Source of the DNA: Flavipsychrobacter sp.
GTDB lineage: Bacteria > Bacteroidota > Bacteroidia > Chitinophagales > Chitinophagaceae
DNA: 39,068 nucleotides
Direction of reading: 5' to 3'
Assembly: GCA_021155965.1 (NCBI GenBank)
Contig: JAJNBJ010000032.1
Coordinates: forward strand, 1-39,068
Below are positions 8,473 through 17,270 of this stretch, piece after piece. The notes under the pieces are model-generated. The model saw only the letters and a program-made list of their open reading frames with translations. It did no database searches and was not told where the DNA came from. Within the stretch, counting starts at the first letter, position 1. Each line of letters opens with the position of its first letter. A program made the position numbers and the translations under genes.

Positions 8473-9042
8473 TTACTTTGCCTGCATGGTGTAAAACAAT
8501 TTACGCAAACGTGCAAGGCATTTATACTTCTGTGTTTTTGCGTTGTCCGGGTTAGTGTACCCGAAGTCTGCCGCTATTTCCTGCATGCTTTTATCGTCGT
8601 GATAATAAGCTTTTAATAAAGACCTGCAGGGTTCGCCTATCTGGCCGAGCGCGCTGTTTAGTTGTTCGTAGTGTGCCTCGCGCTCGTGGTGCACTTTCAC
8701 ATCATCATCATATGCTATTCCAATTTCGTCTTCTTCCGTTCCTATATTCTCGTGCAGTATCTGCGGGTTCCTGCTTTGCTGCTGCAGCCTTTTGTACCAT
8801 AAATGTTTGCTTACAGCAAAGAGATAAGTACCTATACTGCATGTAAGCCTGAACTCCGGCTCCTGTGCTTTGCCGAATAAAACCATCATTGCTTCCTGGA
8901 ACAGATCTGCAGCATCAACGGAATTTCCTCCGTTTTTTATTAACCAGCCATTAACTATATGATAATGTTGCCGATATATCTGCTCTGTAGCCGTTCGCTC
9001 ACCTGCTGCAAGTGCAGCTAATAATTGCTGCTCGGTATTCAT
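8473..9042 (-). CDS. ECF-type RNA polymerase sigma factor
   Basis: The product is about 189 residues, typical for an extracytoplasmic-function sigma-70 factor. Region 2 is visible as YRQHYHIVNGWLIK through DAADLFQEAMMVLF and GTYLFAVSKHLWYKRL, and region 4 as LLKAYYHDDKSMQEIAADFGYTN followed by a basic helix. An acidic linker separates them. The frame can extend to a GTG at 9054, but the ATG at 9042 is preferred. It heads a minus-strand cluster with a membrane protein bearing an anti-sigma-like N-terminus, consistent with a sigma/anti-sigma pair. No exact TAnnTTTG box was seen upstream. Confidence 0.92.
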   Translation of the reverse strand: MNTEQQLLAALAAGERTATEQIYRQHYHIVNGWLIKNGGNSVDAADLFQEAMMVLFGKAQEPEFRLTCSIGTYLFAVSKHLWYKRLQQQSRNPQILHENIGTEEDEIGIAYDDDVKVHHEREAHYEQLNSALGQIGEPCRSLLKAYYHDDKSMQEIAADFGYTNPDNAKTQKYKCLARLRKLFYTMQAK

Positions 9043-9338
9043 TGGGCTCTGCACCAGTTAATACTTGTTTTGAGAAAAAGTAACCCGCTTTTCAGAAATT
9101 TTTGCAGGTATTATATCTGTAAAGATAATTAAAATTGAGCCTTTGTTTAAAGACCCGGAATGTAATAGTTAATGAACAGCCGTATATTGTTTTGTGTATG
9201 AATTGTTAACCGCATGTAGATAGTTAAATACCAGTTATATAAATTGTGTTTAAAAATATGTAATAAATTTTTTAAAACAGTGGGTTACCTTTTTTCAACT
9301 TACGTATAAACGTGCATAACCATCTAAAAACAAAAAAC
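9043..9338. other. Divergent promoter region between the sigma gene and a small lipoprotein gene
   Basis: This AT-rich gap of nearly 300 bp should contain two divergent promoters. TACCTTTT at 9286-9293 resembles a -7 box for the plus-strand lipoprotein with one mismatch. No RNA gene or strong repeat was seen. Confidence 0.35.
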
Positions 9339-9530
9339 ATGAAATTTGTAAAATTGAGCATTGTTGCTCTTACACTCGGCCTTTTTGTAGCTTCTTGCGG
9401 TAACAGCTCTACTGAAGAAACTACTAACACTGACACTACTGTTGCAGCACCACCAGTAACTGAACCAGCTCCGGCTACTCCGCCACCAGCTGATACTACT
9501 GCTGCACCAGCTGATACTACTCACCACTAA
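9339..9530 (+). CDS. Small Thr/Pro/Ala-rich lipoprotein
   Basis: The 63-residue product has a signal peptide ending in the lipobox VASC (Cys near residue 20). The mature portion is low-complexity, made of Thr, Ala, Pro and Asp with an ADTT repeat, and ends HH. It has no recognisable domain; such short acidic lipoproteins are common in Bacteroidota. The frame extends to 9312, but the ATG at 9339 follows an A-rich leader and begins the signal peptide. A strong terminator follows directly, so it is monocistronic and possibly well expressed. Confidence 0.75.
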   Translation: MKFVKLSIVALTLGLFVASCGNSSTEETTNTDTTVAAPPVTEPAPATPPPADTTAAPADTTHH

Positions 9531-9545
9531 TTTGGGTGATCAACT

Positions 9546-9586
9546 AAAAATAAAAATACCCCGAATTTCGGGGTATTTTTATTTTT
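9546..9586. terminator. Strong bidirectional intrinsic terminator
   Basis: The inverted repeat AAAAATAAAAATACCCCGAA / TTCGGGGTATTTTTATTTTT lies between the convergent small lipoprotein and M28 peptidase genes and can serve both strands. Confidence 0.88.
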
Positions 9587-9602
9587 ACACATATATAGTA
9601 AA

Positions 9603-11261
9603 TTATTTTCCAATTAATTCAATGGGCATTGTCAGTTCTTTTCCATTCCGTGTTACTGTTATCTGAGTTTTATCTCCGGGTGTAAACTTACCCAGTGCTT
9701 CCATATAACTTTGCATACCACTAATTTTTATATCTCCGAGCTTTGTAATGATATCGCCTTGCTGAATACCTGCTTTTGCAGCCGGCCGGTTCTCGCTCAC
9801 ACCATCTACCTTTACGCCTCCATCCTGGTAACTGTAGTCGGGCATAATGCCTAATGTAACTTTGAATGGGCTTCTGCCTGCAGATTTTTGTTTGGTTACC
9901 AGGTAGCGGGGCTTTTGGTTCTTAGTTTCCTCGCAGGCTACAATGCGGGTAACATATTTGATCACCTGCGCCTCGCCGGGATAATTGATGAGACTGGCTA
10001 CATCGGTGGGCTTGTGATAGTCTTTGTGCTGCATGGTGAACAGAAACAGTACTGGCAGGCCGGCATTATAAAAACTGGTATGGTCTGATGGCCCCTGGCC
10101 AGAGCTATCGAATGAAATCTTGAATTCATTATTTGCGAGTTCTGCCACTCCTGCCCACGATGGTGACGTGCCAACGCCACCAACTTGCAGCGCATGTGTG
10201 CTATCGTTGAGCCTGCCCACCATATCCATATTGATCATGTAGGCGTAATGAGTGCTGTCTATATGCTGCTCCTTTACAAATGATTTCGAGCCATAGAGCC
10301 CTAATTCCTCGCCGGAGAAATTGAGAAAGAGATAATTGTAGTGTTTTGTTTTTTTCTTGTTGTCTTTTATCCATTTGGCAACCTGCAGCACTGCAGCCGT
10401 GCCACTGGCATTATCATCAGCGCCATGATGTACCTGGTGTTCTTTAGATGCATTGGCATGCAGGCTGTTGCCGTCCTCGCCATAACCAAGATGATCGTAG
10501 TGCGCACCGATGATGACCGTGTAAGGAGCGCCGTTATCGATATACGCTGCTATATTATTCCCGGTGCGCTCGGTTTTATTAATGGCTACATCAAGCAAAA
10601 CAGGTATGCCCCCTTTGGCAGATGAAGCGACCACATGCTTCTGGTAAGCTTTATGGCTTAAATAAATAACAGGAATACCTACCGTTTCATAAATGGAATG
10701 CTTACTGAATGAAGGCGCCCATTTGCTGCCGTAACCGTCGTAAAAAATAACCCCTGTAGCGCCTTGCTTCTCAAGCTCACGCGCTTGCTCGTGCATATAT
10801 TTCTCCGCATCAAAGTGGGCGTCGTTTGCCTGGTCCTGGTCTTTGTACAAAGGAGCAAGCCATATGCTGCCCTGCTCGCTTACTTCGGGTATCACATCGC
10901 TGGAAACAGTTTTATTCGGGCTGAACGGCAGAGGGAAAGCATCCTCCTGTTTCAGCAGCATGCCGCCGATGCGCAATTGTGTGACCGGTGATATTTCTTT
11001 ACCATAAACAAAACGAAAAGGGTAGAGGTACTCACCTTTATATGGGTTAATACCGATTTCGTGATATCGTTTAATGATGTAGTCTGCTGCTATGCTTTCT
11101 CCACGAGTGCCTGTGCGCCTGCCTTCCAGCTCATCTGATGCGAGATAGCTGATGTCGGTTTGCAATTCCCGTATCATCGTTTGGTCGGCTTTCTTTTGCG
11201 CTACCGATGTACCCGCAATACAGACAAAAAGAAAATGCAAAATAAACCCGCGAAAAGCCAT
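9603..11261 (-). CDS. Secreted M28-family zinc aminopeptidase with PDZ domain
   Basis: Positions below are numbered from the longest reading at 11279. After a signal peptide ending SVAQ come a PA-like insert (about 80-240) and an M28 catalytic domain with all expected metal ligands and catalytic residues: His260 (GAHYDHLGYG), Asp288 (HGADDNASG), Glu324/Glu325 (FSGEELGLYG), Asp352 (NMDMVG) and His400 (PSDHTSFY). A PDZ domain fills the last ~90 residues (GVSENRPAAKAGIQQGD). It should trim peptides in the periplasm or outside the cell. A TAAATTTG box at 11284-11277 overlaps the first possible start at 11279, so initiation at ATG 11261 is preferred, with 11270 as an alternative. Confidence 0.92.
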   Translation of the reverse strand: MAFRGFILHFLFVCIAGTSVAQKKADQTMIRELQTDISYLASDELEGRRTGTRGESIAADYIIKRYHEIGINPYKGEYLYPFRFVYGKEISPVTQLRIGGMLLKQEDAFPLPFSPNKTVSSDVIPEVSEQGSIWLAPLYKDQDQANDAHFDAEKYMHEQARELEKQGATGVIFYDGYGSKWAPSFSKHSIYETVGIPVIYLSHKAYQKHVVASSAKGGIPVLLDVAINKTERTGNNIAAYIDNGAPYTVIIGAHYDHLGYGEDGNSLHANASKEHQVHHGADDNASGTAAVLQVAKWIKDNKKKTKHYNYLFLNFSGEELGLYGSKSFVKEQHIDSTHYAYMINMDMVGRLNDSTHALQVGGVGTSPSWAGVAELANNEFKISFDSSGQGPSDHTSFYNAGLPVLFLFTMQHKDYHKPTDVASLINYPGEAQVIKYVTRIVACEETKNQKPRYLVTKQKSAGRSPFKVTLGIMPDYSYQDGGVKVDGVSENRPAAKAGIQQGDIITKLGDIKISGMQSYMEALGKFTPGDKTQITVTRNGKELTMPIELIGK

Positions 11262-11276
11262 AGAGGACATTTGATG

Positions 11277-11284
11277 CAAATTTA
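11277..11284 (-). promoter_or_regulatory. -7 box for the M28 peptidase gene
   Basis: On the minus strand TAAATTTG fits TAnnTTTG exactly. Transcription would begin around 11270, which excludes the ATG at 11279 and favours translation from 11261. Confidence 0.45.
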
Positions 11285-11328
11285 ATGAAAAATGAATGTA
11301 ACTATTTGACTGTTAAAAGCTGCGCCAT

Positions 11329-11355
11329 AAAAAAGCCCCCGATAGGATCGGGGGC
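11329..11355 (-). terminator. Intrinsic terminator of scpB
   Basis: Minus-strand reading gives a 9-bp GC-rich stem, GCCCCCGAT / ATCGGGGGC, with a 3-nt loop followed by six T. It lies 22 bp past the scpB stop codon. Confidence 0.88.
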
Positions 11356-11376
11356 GGGCCGTGAATTATAATATTT

Positions 11377-12012
11377 CTATGAAGCTTGCCGTAGCTCGCC
11401 TTCTTCAGTTACCGTTAATCCTGCCGCATCTTCAGGTATTGCTTCCTCTGCACTTGTAGGCATTACTATCTGCACATCTGTAATGTCTTTCAGTTGCGGC
11501 AGCTGTGAGGGTGAGTTGATACCCATGTAGTCCATGAAATTCTTGGAGGTAGTATATATCAGTGGCTTGCCTACCATGTTTTCATTACGGCCTGCAATAA
11601 CGATCAGTTCTTTTTCCAGTAGTTTCTGGATGCTGTAGTCTGCGCTTACACCTCTTATATATTCTATCTCGCTCTTAGTAATAGGCTGCTTGTAGGCAAT
11701 AATAGAAAGAGTTTCCATGGCAGCGGTTGACAGCTTTTTAATGTGCTTGTCGCCATTAAGCTGTAATACTGTTTTATGGAACTGCTTTTTGGTGAGGAAC
11801 TGGTAGCCGCCGCCTATTTCCCTTAGCTGGAAGGGGTAATATTCAGCATCATATTTTTCGCGTATGGCGTCAAGGCAGGTGGCAATACGGTCAGATTCGA
11901 TCACGGTTTCCAGTGCCTGCCCCAGAACTTCGGTCATTTCTATTTGCGTCAGCGGGCGCTCACTTGCGAAAATAAGCGCTTCTACGTGTGGCATTAATTG
12001 TTCGATATCCAT
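11377..12012 (-). CDS. scpB: Segregation and condensation protein ScpB
   Basis: The ~211-residue product is the kleisin-associated winged-helix subunit of the SMC-ScpAB complex, which organises and segregates the chromosome. Diagnostic segments are HVEALIFASERPLT at the start, ETLSIIAYKQPITKSEIEYIRGV in the middle and LLEKELIVIAGRNE with GKPLIYTTSKNFMDYMGI toward the end. The C-terminal ~30 residues are acidic and variable. The frame runs up to 12036, but homologues start like MDIEQL, so ATG 12012 is chosen. scpA is not adjacent in this window. Confidence 0.93.
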   Translation of the reverse strand: MDIEQLMPHVEALIFASERPLTQIEMTEVLGQALETVIESDRIATCLDAIREKYDAEYYPFQLREIGGGYQFLTKKQFHKTVLQLNGDKHIKKLSTAAMETLSIIAYKQPITKSEIEYIRGVSADYSIQKLLEKELIVIAGRNENMVGKPLIYTTSKNFMDYMGINSPSQLPQLKDITDVQIVMPTSAEEAIPEDAAGLTVTEEGELRQAS

Positions 12013-12191
12013 TCTATCTGCTTTTTCGTTGCACATCGAAATTAGTACTCCTCACTAATCTCACCTTTTAAAGAAATGCACAGGTGTGAATAACTCTAAC
12101 CCGCAATATCCCTGTAATTGCAATGTGCAAAGATACGGGATAATATCTTAACAAAATGTTTAATAACCCCTGTAAATACTGATTTATAGGC

Positions 12192-12199
12192 TATATTTG
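12192..12199 (+). promoter_or_regulatory. -7 box upstream of the polytopic membrane protein gene
   Basis: TATATTTG matches TAnnTTTG and overlaps the first possible TTG start (12197). Translation should therefore begin downstream. Confidence 0.45.
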
Positions 12200-12220
12200 C
12201 CGGCATATTCCTTAATAATA

Positions 12221-13918
12221 TTGCCAAGCAGCCGCTCATTCAACAGTATACCGCAGCAAAACAAAACCTATACGGTTGCGTTGTTTTGCGGGATGTGGCT
12301 ATTGCTTTTTGCTCTCTATTTCCCGGCGGCAAGGGCCGGTTTTGTGACCGACTATACAGGCTGGCTGGACCAGGTGCGGCATAACAGCTTCTGGGATTTC
12401 ATTAACCGCACCAATTTCAAAGCAAAAAGCCTGTACCAGTTCACCCAGTTCAATACTTATGTGCTGTATAAGCTATTGGGCACGCATGATTGGCTGTGGC
12501 ACATTGTGTTCATTACGCTGCACGCTATTAATGCCTGCCTGCTGTTCATTTTCAGCAGGCAGTTGCTGGATGATGCAGGTGCGAAGAATGCATACATTAC
12601 TGCAAGCGCGGGCGCTTTGTTGTTTTGCGTATCGCCTTATATTTCAGAAGTGGTGGTGTGGGAGCCTGCATTCCATTTTCTGCAGGGGTTGTTGCTCATT
12701 ATGTTTATACTGGTATGTGTGCAGAAACTGATCAATACTCACAATGGTAAGTATGCGCTTTATGCAGGGTTGTTCTACCTGTTATCGCTTTTCTCGCTGG
12801 AGATATTTTACATCACGCCGTGGCTTGTGCTTACATTGGGTATGTTTTATGCGTCACTACCTGCAACAAAAGCAAACTCATTCAGGCGTGTGATCGTGTA
12901 CTGCTTCCTACCTATGCTGGCATTATTCGCAATTCGTTTTGTTGGCTATATGTTATATTCCGGAGACTGGGTATCGCGTATTGGCGCAGGCACAGTGGAC
13001 ATGGTGAACATTGAGAGTTTTGGCAAGCCGGCAAAATACCTCTTCCATTTACTTGCCGTAGGGCGCTTTTTTTCTGAAGCTACCAGGCGGGATGTGTATG
13101 CCTTTTTTGATTCAATGGCAGGCATAGTGGCATTTTATGGTCTTGTTGCGCTAATATTTATGATAGCCCTTGGGTACTATAAAAAGATGGGTGGCATAGC
13201 CAAAACTGCCCTGCTGTTTTTTGTATGGTTGCTGATTGCCCTGCTATTATTGGTGCCACTATGGTTTCAGCCTGATATGCTGGTGTGGTTCGACCGTTAT
13301 ATCTATTTTGCCGGGGCTTTCTTTTACATGCTGTTTGCGGTGCTGGTGTCGTTTATCACTGTGCGGTATGTGGGTATTGCCTTGGTGGCATTGTTCGCAT
13401 TGGTGAACCTTCGCTTTGCCATACAGGCAAGCCGCTACTGGGGGAAATCTTACCGTGTGGTGCATGGGCTGCTGCATAATATACCAGACGACCGCAGCAA
13501 AACAATGATTTTGCTGAACTTGCCCGCCAATATGCATGGGGTGCCCATGATAGGCGCAGAAAAGAACAGCGAATACAAGCTGATGCATGATCTGCTGATA
13601 CCGGAAAAACCGCTGACCAATACCGTATATGATGTACTTGCCTACAATATGCTTACGCCCGAAGACGGTGCCCATGTGAATGTGATCAACGATAGCATGG
13701 TGAAAGTGACGCTCAATCAATGGGGTACCTGGTGGTGGTTCGAGACAAAAGGTGGCTATGGCTACTGGACATCAGACTATAAGCTGGATCTAAGGGATGC
13801 AGGCCACTGGTATGAACTAACGCTGCGCAAACCTGCCGACCAGTATATATTGCTTTACAGTGTAGGTGGACAATGGAAGAGAGTGGATATGAGTAAGAGA
13901 AGTGGCGATCAGAATTAG
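12221..13918 (+). CDS. Polytopic inner-membrane protein, glycosyltransferase-like
   Basis: The ~565-residue protein has roughly ten to twelve hydrophobic segments followed by a soluble C-terminal domain of about 140 residues (from around GLLHNIPDDRSKTM). A periplasmic loop after the first helix contains GFVTDYTGW, a pattern seen in Bacteroidota membrane proteins distantly related to GT39/GT-C glycosyltransferases. No catalytic motif can be pointed to, so the activity is unproven. The start is uncertain: the open frame begins at TTG 12197, which falls in a -7 box; TTG 12221 keeps the first helix whole; the first ATG at 12293 would shorten it. A TACCTTTG box just past its stop drives the next gene. 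Confidence 0.7.
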   Translation: MPSSRSFNSIPQQNKTYTVALFCGMWLLLFALYFPAARAGFVTDYTGWLDQVRHNSFWDFINRTNFKAKSLYQFTQFNTYVLYKLLGTHDWLWHIVFITLHAINACLLFIFSRQLLDDAGAKNAYITASAGALLFCVSPYISEVVVWEPAFHFLQGLLLIMFILVCVQKLINTHNGKYALYAGLFYLLSLFSLEIFYITPWLVLTLGMFYASLPATKANSFRRVIVYCFLPMLALFAIRFVGYMLYSGDWVSRIGAGTVDMVNIESFGKPAKYLFHLLAVGRFFSEATRRDVYAFFDSMAGIVAFYGLVALIFMIALGYYKKMGGIAKTALLFFVWLLIALLLLVPLWFQPDMLVWFDRYIYFAGAFFYMLFAVLVSFITVRYVGIALVALFALVNLRFAIQASRYWGKSYRVVHGLLHNIPDDRSKTMILLNLPANMHGVPMIGAEKNSEYKLMHDLLIPEKPLTNTVYDVLAYNMLTPEDGAHVNVINDSMVKVTLNQWGTWWWFETKGGYGYWTSDYKLDLRDAGHWYELTLRKPADQYILLYSVGGQWKRVDMSKRSGDQN

Positions 13919-13927
13919 CAATTAAGC

Positions 13928-13935
13928 TACCTTTG
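13928..13935 (+). promoter_or_regulatory. -7 box immediately before the ArfB-like gene
   Basis: TACCTTTG matches the consensus exactly and ends only 4 bp before the GTG start at 13940. The predicted transcript would start at or next to the initiation codon, that is, leaderless or nearly so. Confidence 0.5.
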
Positions 13936-13939
13936 TCCC

Positions 13940-14341
13940 GTGCAGGACCTTTCATCCGAAATATCATTTAAGACAGCACGTAGCGGAGGCAGCGGTGGCC
14001 AGAACGTGAACAAGGTAGAGACCATGGCTGAAGCGCTATGGCATGTAGCCGCATCTCGCTTTTTTACTGATGAAGAAAAGGAGCAGATACTACAAAAGCT
14101 GGAAAACAAAATAAACAAAGATGGTTACCTGGCAGTAAAGAGCAGCGCTACACGCTCCCAACTGGAGAATAAACAAATAGCCCAAATCAAATTGCAGGAA
14201 CTTGTAGCAAAAGCGCTCATTAAGCCTAAGAAGCGCAAGGCCACCAAACCATCAAAAGAGGCAAAAGAAAAACGGCTGGAGAATAAAAAGAAGGAATCCA
14301 CCAAGAAACAGCTAAGAAAAAAACCGGGAATGGATTTGTGA
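13940..14341 (+). CDS. arfB: ArfB/YaeJ-type peptidyl-tRNA hydrolase (ribosome rescue)
   Basis: The 133-residue protein is a free-standing class I release-factor catalytic domain. It has the GGQ motif at residues 19-21 within RSGGSGGQNVNKVET, followed by the small alpha/beta domain and a long Lys/Arg-rich C-terminal tail (KKRKATKPSKEAKEKRLENKK). That tail would enter the empty mRNA channel of stalled ribosomes, as in E. coli ArfB. It lacks the codon-recognition domains of RF1/RF2. The frame starts with GTG, 4 bp after a -7 box, and no ATG is available near the expected N-terminus. Its last codons overlap a 12-bp hairpin that serves as the terminator of the convergent rho gene. Confidence 0.92.
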   Translation: MQDLSSEISFKTARSGGSGGQNVNKVETMAEALWHVAASRFFTDEEKEQILQKLENKINKDGYLAVKSSATRSQLENKQIAQIKLQELVAKALIKPKKRKATKPSKEAKEKRLENKKKESTKKQLRKKPGMDL

Positions 14342-14352
14342 TCCATTCCCGG
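14317..14352 (-). terminator. Intrinsic terminator of rho, embedded in the 3' end of arfB
   Basis: CCGGGAATGGAT (14324-14335) pairs perfectly with ATCCATTCCCGG (14341-14352) around a 5-nt loop. On the minus strand the stem is followed by seven T. The arfB stop codon (14339-14341) lies in the loop. There is no T-tract on the plus strand. Confidence 0.85.
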
Positions 14353-14376
14353 CAGTTATATATCTCTTACGAAAGC

Positions 14377-16077
14377 TTACTTATTCATCGTAGCCAGGAA
14401 CTCCTCGTTGCTCCTGGTGCCCTTCATCTGCTGCAGCAGGAAGTGCATAGCCTCATCGGTGTTCATATCTGCTATATGGTTGCGCAGCAGCCACATCTTG
14501 TTCTGTACATCTTTCTCATGCAGCAGGTCATCGCGGCGGGTTGATGATGAAGTAATATCAATAGCCGGGAAGATACGCTTGTTGGCAAGCTTGCGGTCGA
14601 GCTGCAGCTCCATGTTACCGGTACCTTTGAATTCTTCAAAGATCACCTCATCCATCTTGGAACCGGTATCAATAAGTGCGGTAGCAAGTATAGTGAGCGA
14701 ACCACCATTTTCTATCTTACGTGCAGCACCAAAGAATTGTTTTGGTTTCTGCATAGCATTTGCTTCGACACCACCGCTCAACACCTTACCGCTGGCAGGG
14801 GCAACAGTGTTATGCGCACGTGCAAGGCGGGTAATAGAATCAAGCAGTATCACCACATCATGGCCTACTTCCACCAGGCGTTTTGCTTTCTGCAGTGCTA
14901 TGGTAGATACTTTTACGTGCTTATCAGCCGGCTCATCAAATGTAGATGCAATTACCTCTGCACGCACACTGCGTTGCATATCGGTAACTTCCTCAGGGCG
15001 CTCATCCACCAGCACTATCATCAGGTAGCACTCAGGATGGTTAGCTGCTATGGCATTGGCCACTTCTTTCAGCAGCATGGTTTTACCGGTCTTTGGTTGA
15101 GCCACGATCAATCCACGCTGTCCTTTTCCTATTGGTGTGAAAAGGTCCATGATACGGGTGCTGTAGTTGCTGCCTGTAGAAGTAAGGCTCAGCTTTTCGA
15201 ACGGGAATAGAGGTGTCAGATAATCGAATGGTACGCGGTCGCGTATCTCATCGGGCAGGCGGCCGTTGATGGTCTCTACCTTCAGCAGTGCGAAATACTT
15301 TTCACCTTCTTTAGGAGGGCGCACATTGCCTTTCACGGTATCGCCTGTTTTCAGGCCGAACAATTTTATTTGCGACGGTGATACATAGATATCATCCGGT
15401 GAGCTTAAATAGTTATAATCGCTGCTGCGCAAAAAGCCATAACCATCGGGCATCATTTCCAATACACCTTCGCTGGCTACTATACCTTCAAACTCCAGGT
15501 TGAAGTTCGATTGCTTTTCCTCGCGGCGAGGGTGACGGTTGAACTGCTGGTGCTGTTGTTGTGGTTTTTCTGTTTCAGCTTCAGCAGATTGCTGGGGGGG
15601 CTGCACTTCAGGTGATTCAGTCGGCATTGTAATGCCTGAACTTTCCTGTTGTTCAGTCGCCGCAGGTGCAGGTGCGGGGGCGGAGGCCTGAGTTGGCACC
15701 GGTTCATATTTCTTTGCAGGTTGCGGGTGGGGGCGGTCCCTTTTCATCTCTCCCCACTGCGGGTCAGTTGTTGGGGCTGCCTTTTCCGGCATTGGGTCGG
15801 GCGCGTAATTCTCCTTCGGCTTGCGGGGGCGGCGTTTTTTTTCATCCCCCTGGTCTTCCTGTTCAGTTGAAGTAGTATCTGCTGCAGGGGCATTATCATC
15901 TTTGGTTTTGCGCGCCCGCTTTTTCTTCGGCTCTTCATTGCCGTTCTGTGTTTCCATAATTAATGCCACAAGGGCTTGTTTGTCGAGTGAACGTGTATTT
16001 TTAATTTGTAAAGCATCAGCTACATCTACAAGCTCAGGAATGAGCATATCATTTAACTGCGAAACGTCGTAAGGCAT
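14377..16077 (-). CDS. rho: Transcription termination factor Rho
   Basis: The 566-residue product is a hexameric RNA-dependent ATPase/helicase that terminates transcription. Residues 1-45 form the Rho N-terminal helical domain. Residues ~46-195 are a low-complexity insertion: first basic ([11 protein letters not shown]), then Pro/Ala/Gln-rich. The cold-shock-like RNA-binding fold follows (about 200-275, with [22 protein letters not shown]). The ATPase domain carries the P-loop AQPKTGKT at 326-333, Walker [17 protein letters not shown] and the conserved [23 protein letters not shown]. coli Rho is about 419 residues, so the extra length is almost all insertion, as in other Bacteroidota. A strong intrinsic terminator follows. 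Confidence 0.97.
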   Translation of the reverse strand: MPYDVSQLNDMLIPELVDVADALQIKNTRSLDKQALVALIMETQNGNEEPKKKRARKTKDDNAPAADTTSTEQEDQGDEKKRRPRKPKENYAPDPMPEKAAPTTDPQWGEMKRDRPHPQPAKKYEPVPTQASAPAPAPAATEQQESSGITMPTESPEVQPPQQSAEAETEKPQQQHQQFNRHPRREEKQSNFNLEFEGIVASEGVLEMMPDGYGFLRSSDYNYLSSPDDIYVSPSQIKLFGLKTGDTVKGNVRPPKEGEKYFALLKVETINGRLPDEIRDRVPFDYLTPLFPFEKLSLTSTGSNYSTRIMDLFTPIGKGQRGLIVAQPKTGKTMLLKEVANAIAANHPECYLMIVLVDERPEEVTDMQRSVRAEVIASTFDEPADKHVKVSTIALQKAKRLVEVGHDVVILLDSITRLARAHNTVAPASGKVLSGGVEANAMQKPKQFFGAARKIENGGSLTILATALIDTGSKMDEVIFEEFKGTGNMELQLDRKLANKRIFPAIDITSSSTRRDDLLHEKDVQNKMWLLRNHIADMNTDEAMHFLLQQMKGTRSNEEFLATMNK

Positions 16078-16263
16078 GCCTGTGTTTTTTCTGAATAAAA
16101 TATTTTAAAATAATACCGGTTTAAGCTAATTTATCCATGATCCTCAAATGAAATATTGACTAAATGCAATGGGAATTATCAGATAAACTGTATGAAAGGA
16201 CGGAATAACTTCTGTTTCCTTACTGCAAGTTTACAACTGTTTTTCCTAATAAAAAAATATGGG

Positions 16264-17247
16264 CTATTTTTTATTGTAATTTATAAAAGACCGTGCCATC
16301 GTAGCTATTGAAGCCTCCAGGGGGGCATATGCAAAGCCCGGTAATGCCGTTAATAACTTGCTGTTATTATATAAACATATAGAATTTGCATTATTTACCG
16401 TTTCGCGGGTTATCAGTGGGCTTTTACCGGTTATCATACTCCTCAATATACTCAACCGCCAGGCTATACCCGTCATCCATGCCGTAGCACGGTAGCGGGC
16501 AGGTTTTTTACCAAGGGCCTTAGCCATCTGTCCCAGAACTTCCCTGTAAGACAGGTTGGCAGTGCTCACTATGAAACGCTCACCTTCAATATCAGATGAC
16601 ATGAGTTGCACCATTATTTTTACAACGTCCTCTGATCCTACCCATGAGTTAACTCCTTTTGAATAGAAGGGGAATTCCCTGTACACAATTTTCATCAATC
16701 GTGCAGAGAGATCATGGCCATTACCCGCGCCTATAATAATGCCCGGGTTCACGATAACGGCATTCAACCCTTCGCCTATGCCGCGCCATACTTCCATTTC
16801 TGCAATATACTTGCTGATACCGTATGCAGAGTTATACCTGCTCTCGCCCCATTCTTCTTCCTCGGTTATTTCTTTTCCCTGATCGCCTGTTCTGCCTAAT
16901 GATGCAATAGAGCTTACGTAAACCATCTTGCGCACATCCTGCAGCAATGCCTGGTTCACAATGTTAGCTGTACTCTCAGGATTGAAGTGCAGCATCTCTT
17001 TTCTTTTCCCCGGGTCGAATGTAACCACTGCAGCACAGTGATAAATGTCTGTAATACCCCTCATGGCTTCTTCAACTGCATATACGTCCAGCAGGTCGCA
17101 TTGCATCCATTCAATGCCGGGAAGGTTTTTAAGACCATCAGCCGGGGGATGGCTGTAGTACAATGCGCGCACCTTCACACCCTGTGCCGATAAATAACGG
17201 ACAAGATGCTGCCCCAAAAAACCACTTGCGCCTGTGATGAGTACCAT
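16264..17247 (-). CDS. NAD-dependent epimerase/dehydratase (extended SDR)
   Basis: The 327-residue protein has an N-terminal Rossmann fold with the TGASGFLG dinucleotide motif (residues 5-12), the CAAVVTF segment near 71-77, a Ser pair in VYVSSIASLG (112-113) and the catalytic Tyr142-x3-Lys146 in AYGISK. It resembles dihydroflavonol-4-reductase-like or sugar-epimerase members; the substrate cannot be read from sequence. A TAACTTTG box lies 14 bp upstream of the ATG. The upstream gene on the same strand ends at 17271, so the promoter sits in a 23-bp gap. Confidence 0.88.
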   Translation of the reverse strand: MVLITGASGFLGQHLVRYLSAQGVKVRALYYSHPPADGLKNLPGIEWMQCDLLDVYAVEEAMRGITDIYHCAAVVTFDPGKRKEMLHFNPESTANIVNQALLQDVRKMVYVSSIASLGRTGDQGKEITEEEEWGESRYNSAYGISKYIAEMEVWRGIGEGLNAVIVNPGIIIGAGNGHDLSARLMKIVYREFPFYSKGVNSWVGSEDVVKIMVQLMSSDIEGERFIVSTANLSYREVLGQMAKALGKKPARYRATAWMTGIAWRLSILRSMITGKSPLITRETVNNANSICLYNNSKLLTALPGFAYAPLEASIATMARSFINYNKK

Positions 17248-17260
17248 TTAAGAAGAGCAA

Positions 17261-17268
17261 CAAAGTTA
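17261..17268 (-). promoter_or_regulatory. -7 box for the epimerase gene
   Basis: On the minus strand TAACTTTG fits TAnnTTTG exactly and ends 13 bp before the start codon at 17247. Confidence 0.4.
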
Positions 17269-17270
17269 TA

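Noticed and set aside
14408-15028. 206-codon plus-strand open frame
   Set aside because: It lies fully antisense to the conserved ATPase domain of rho and has no independent support.
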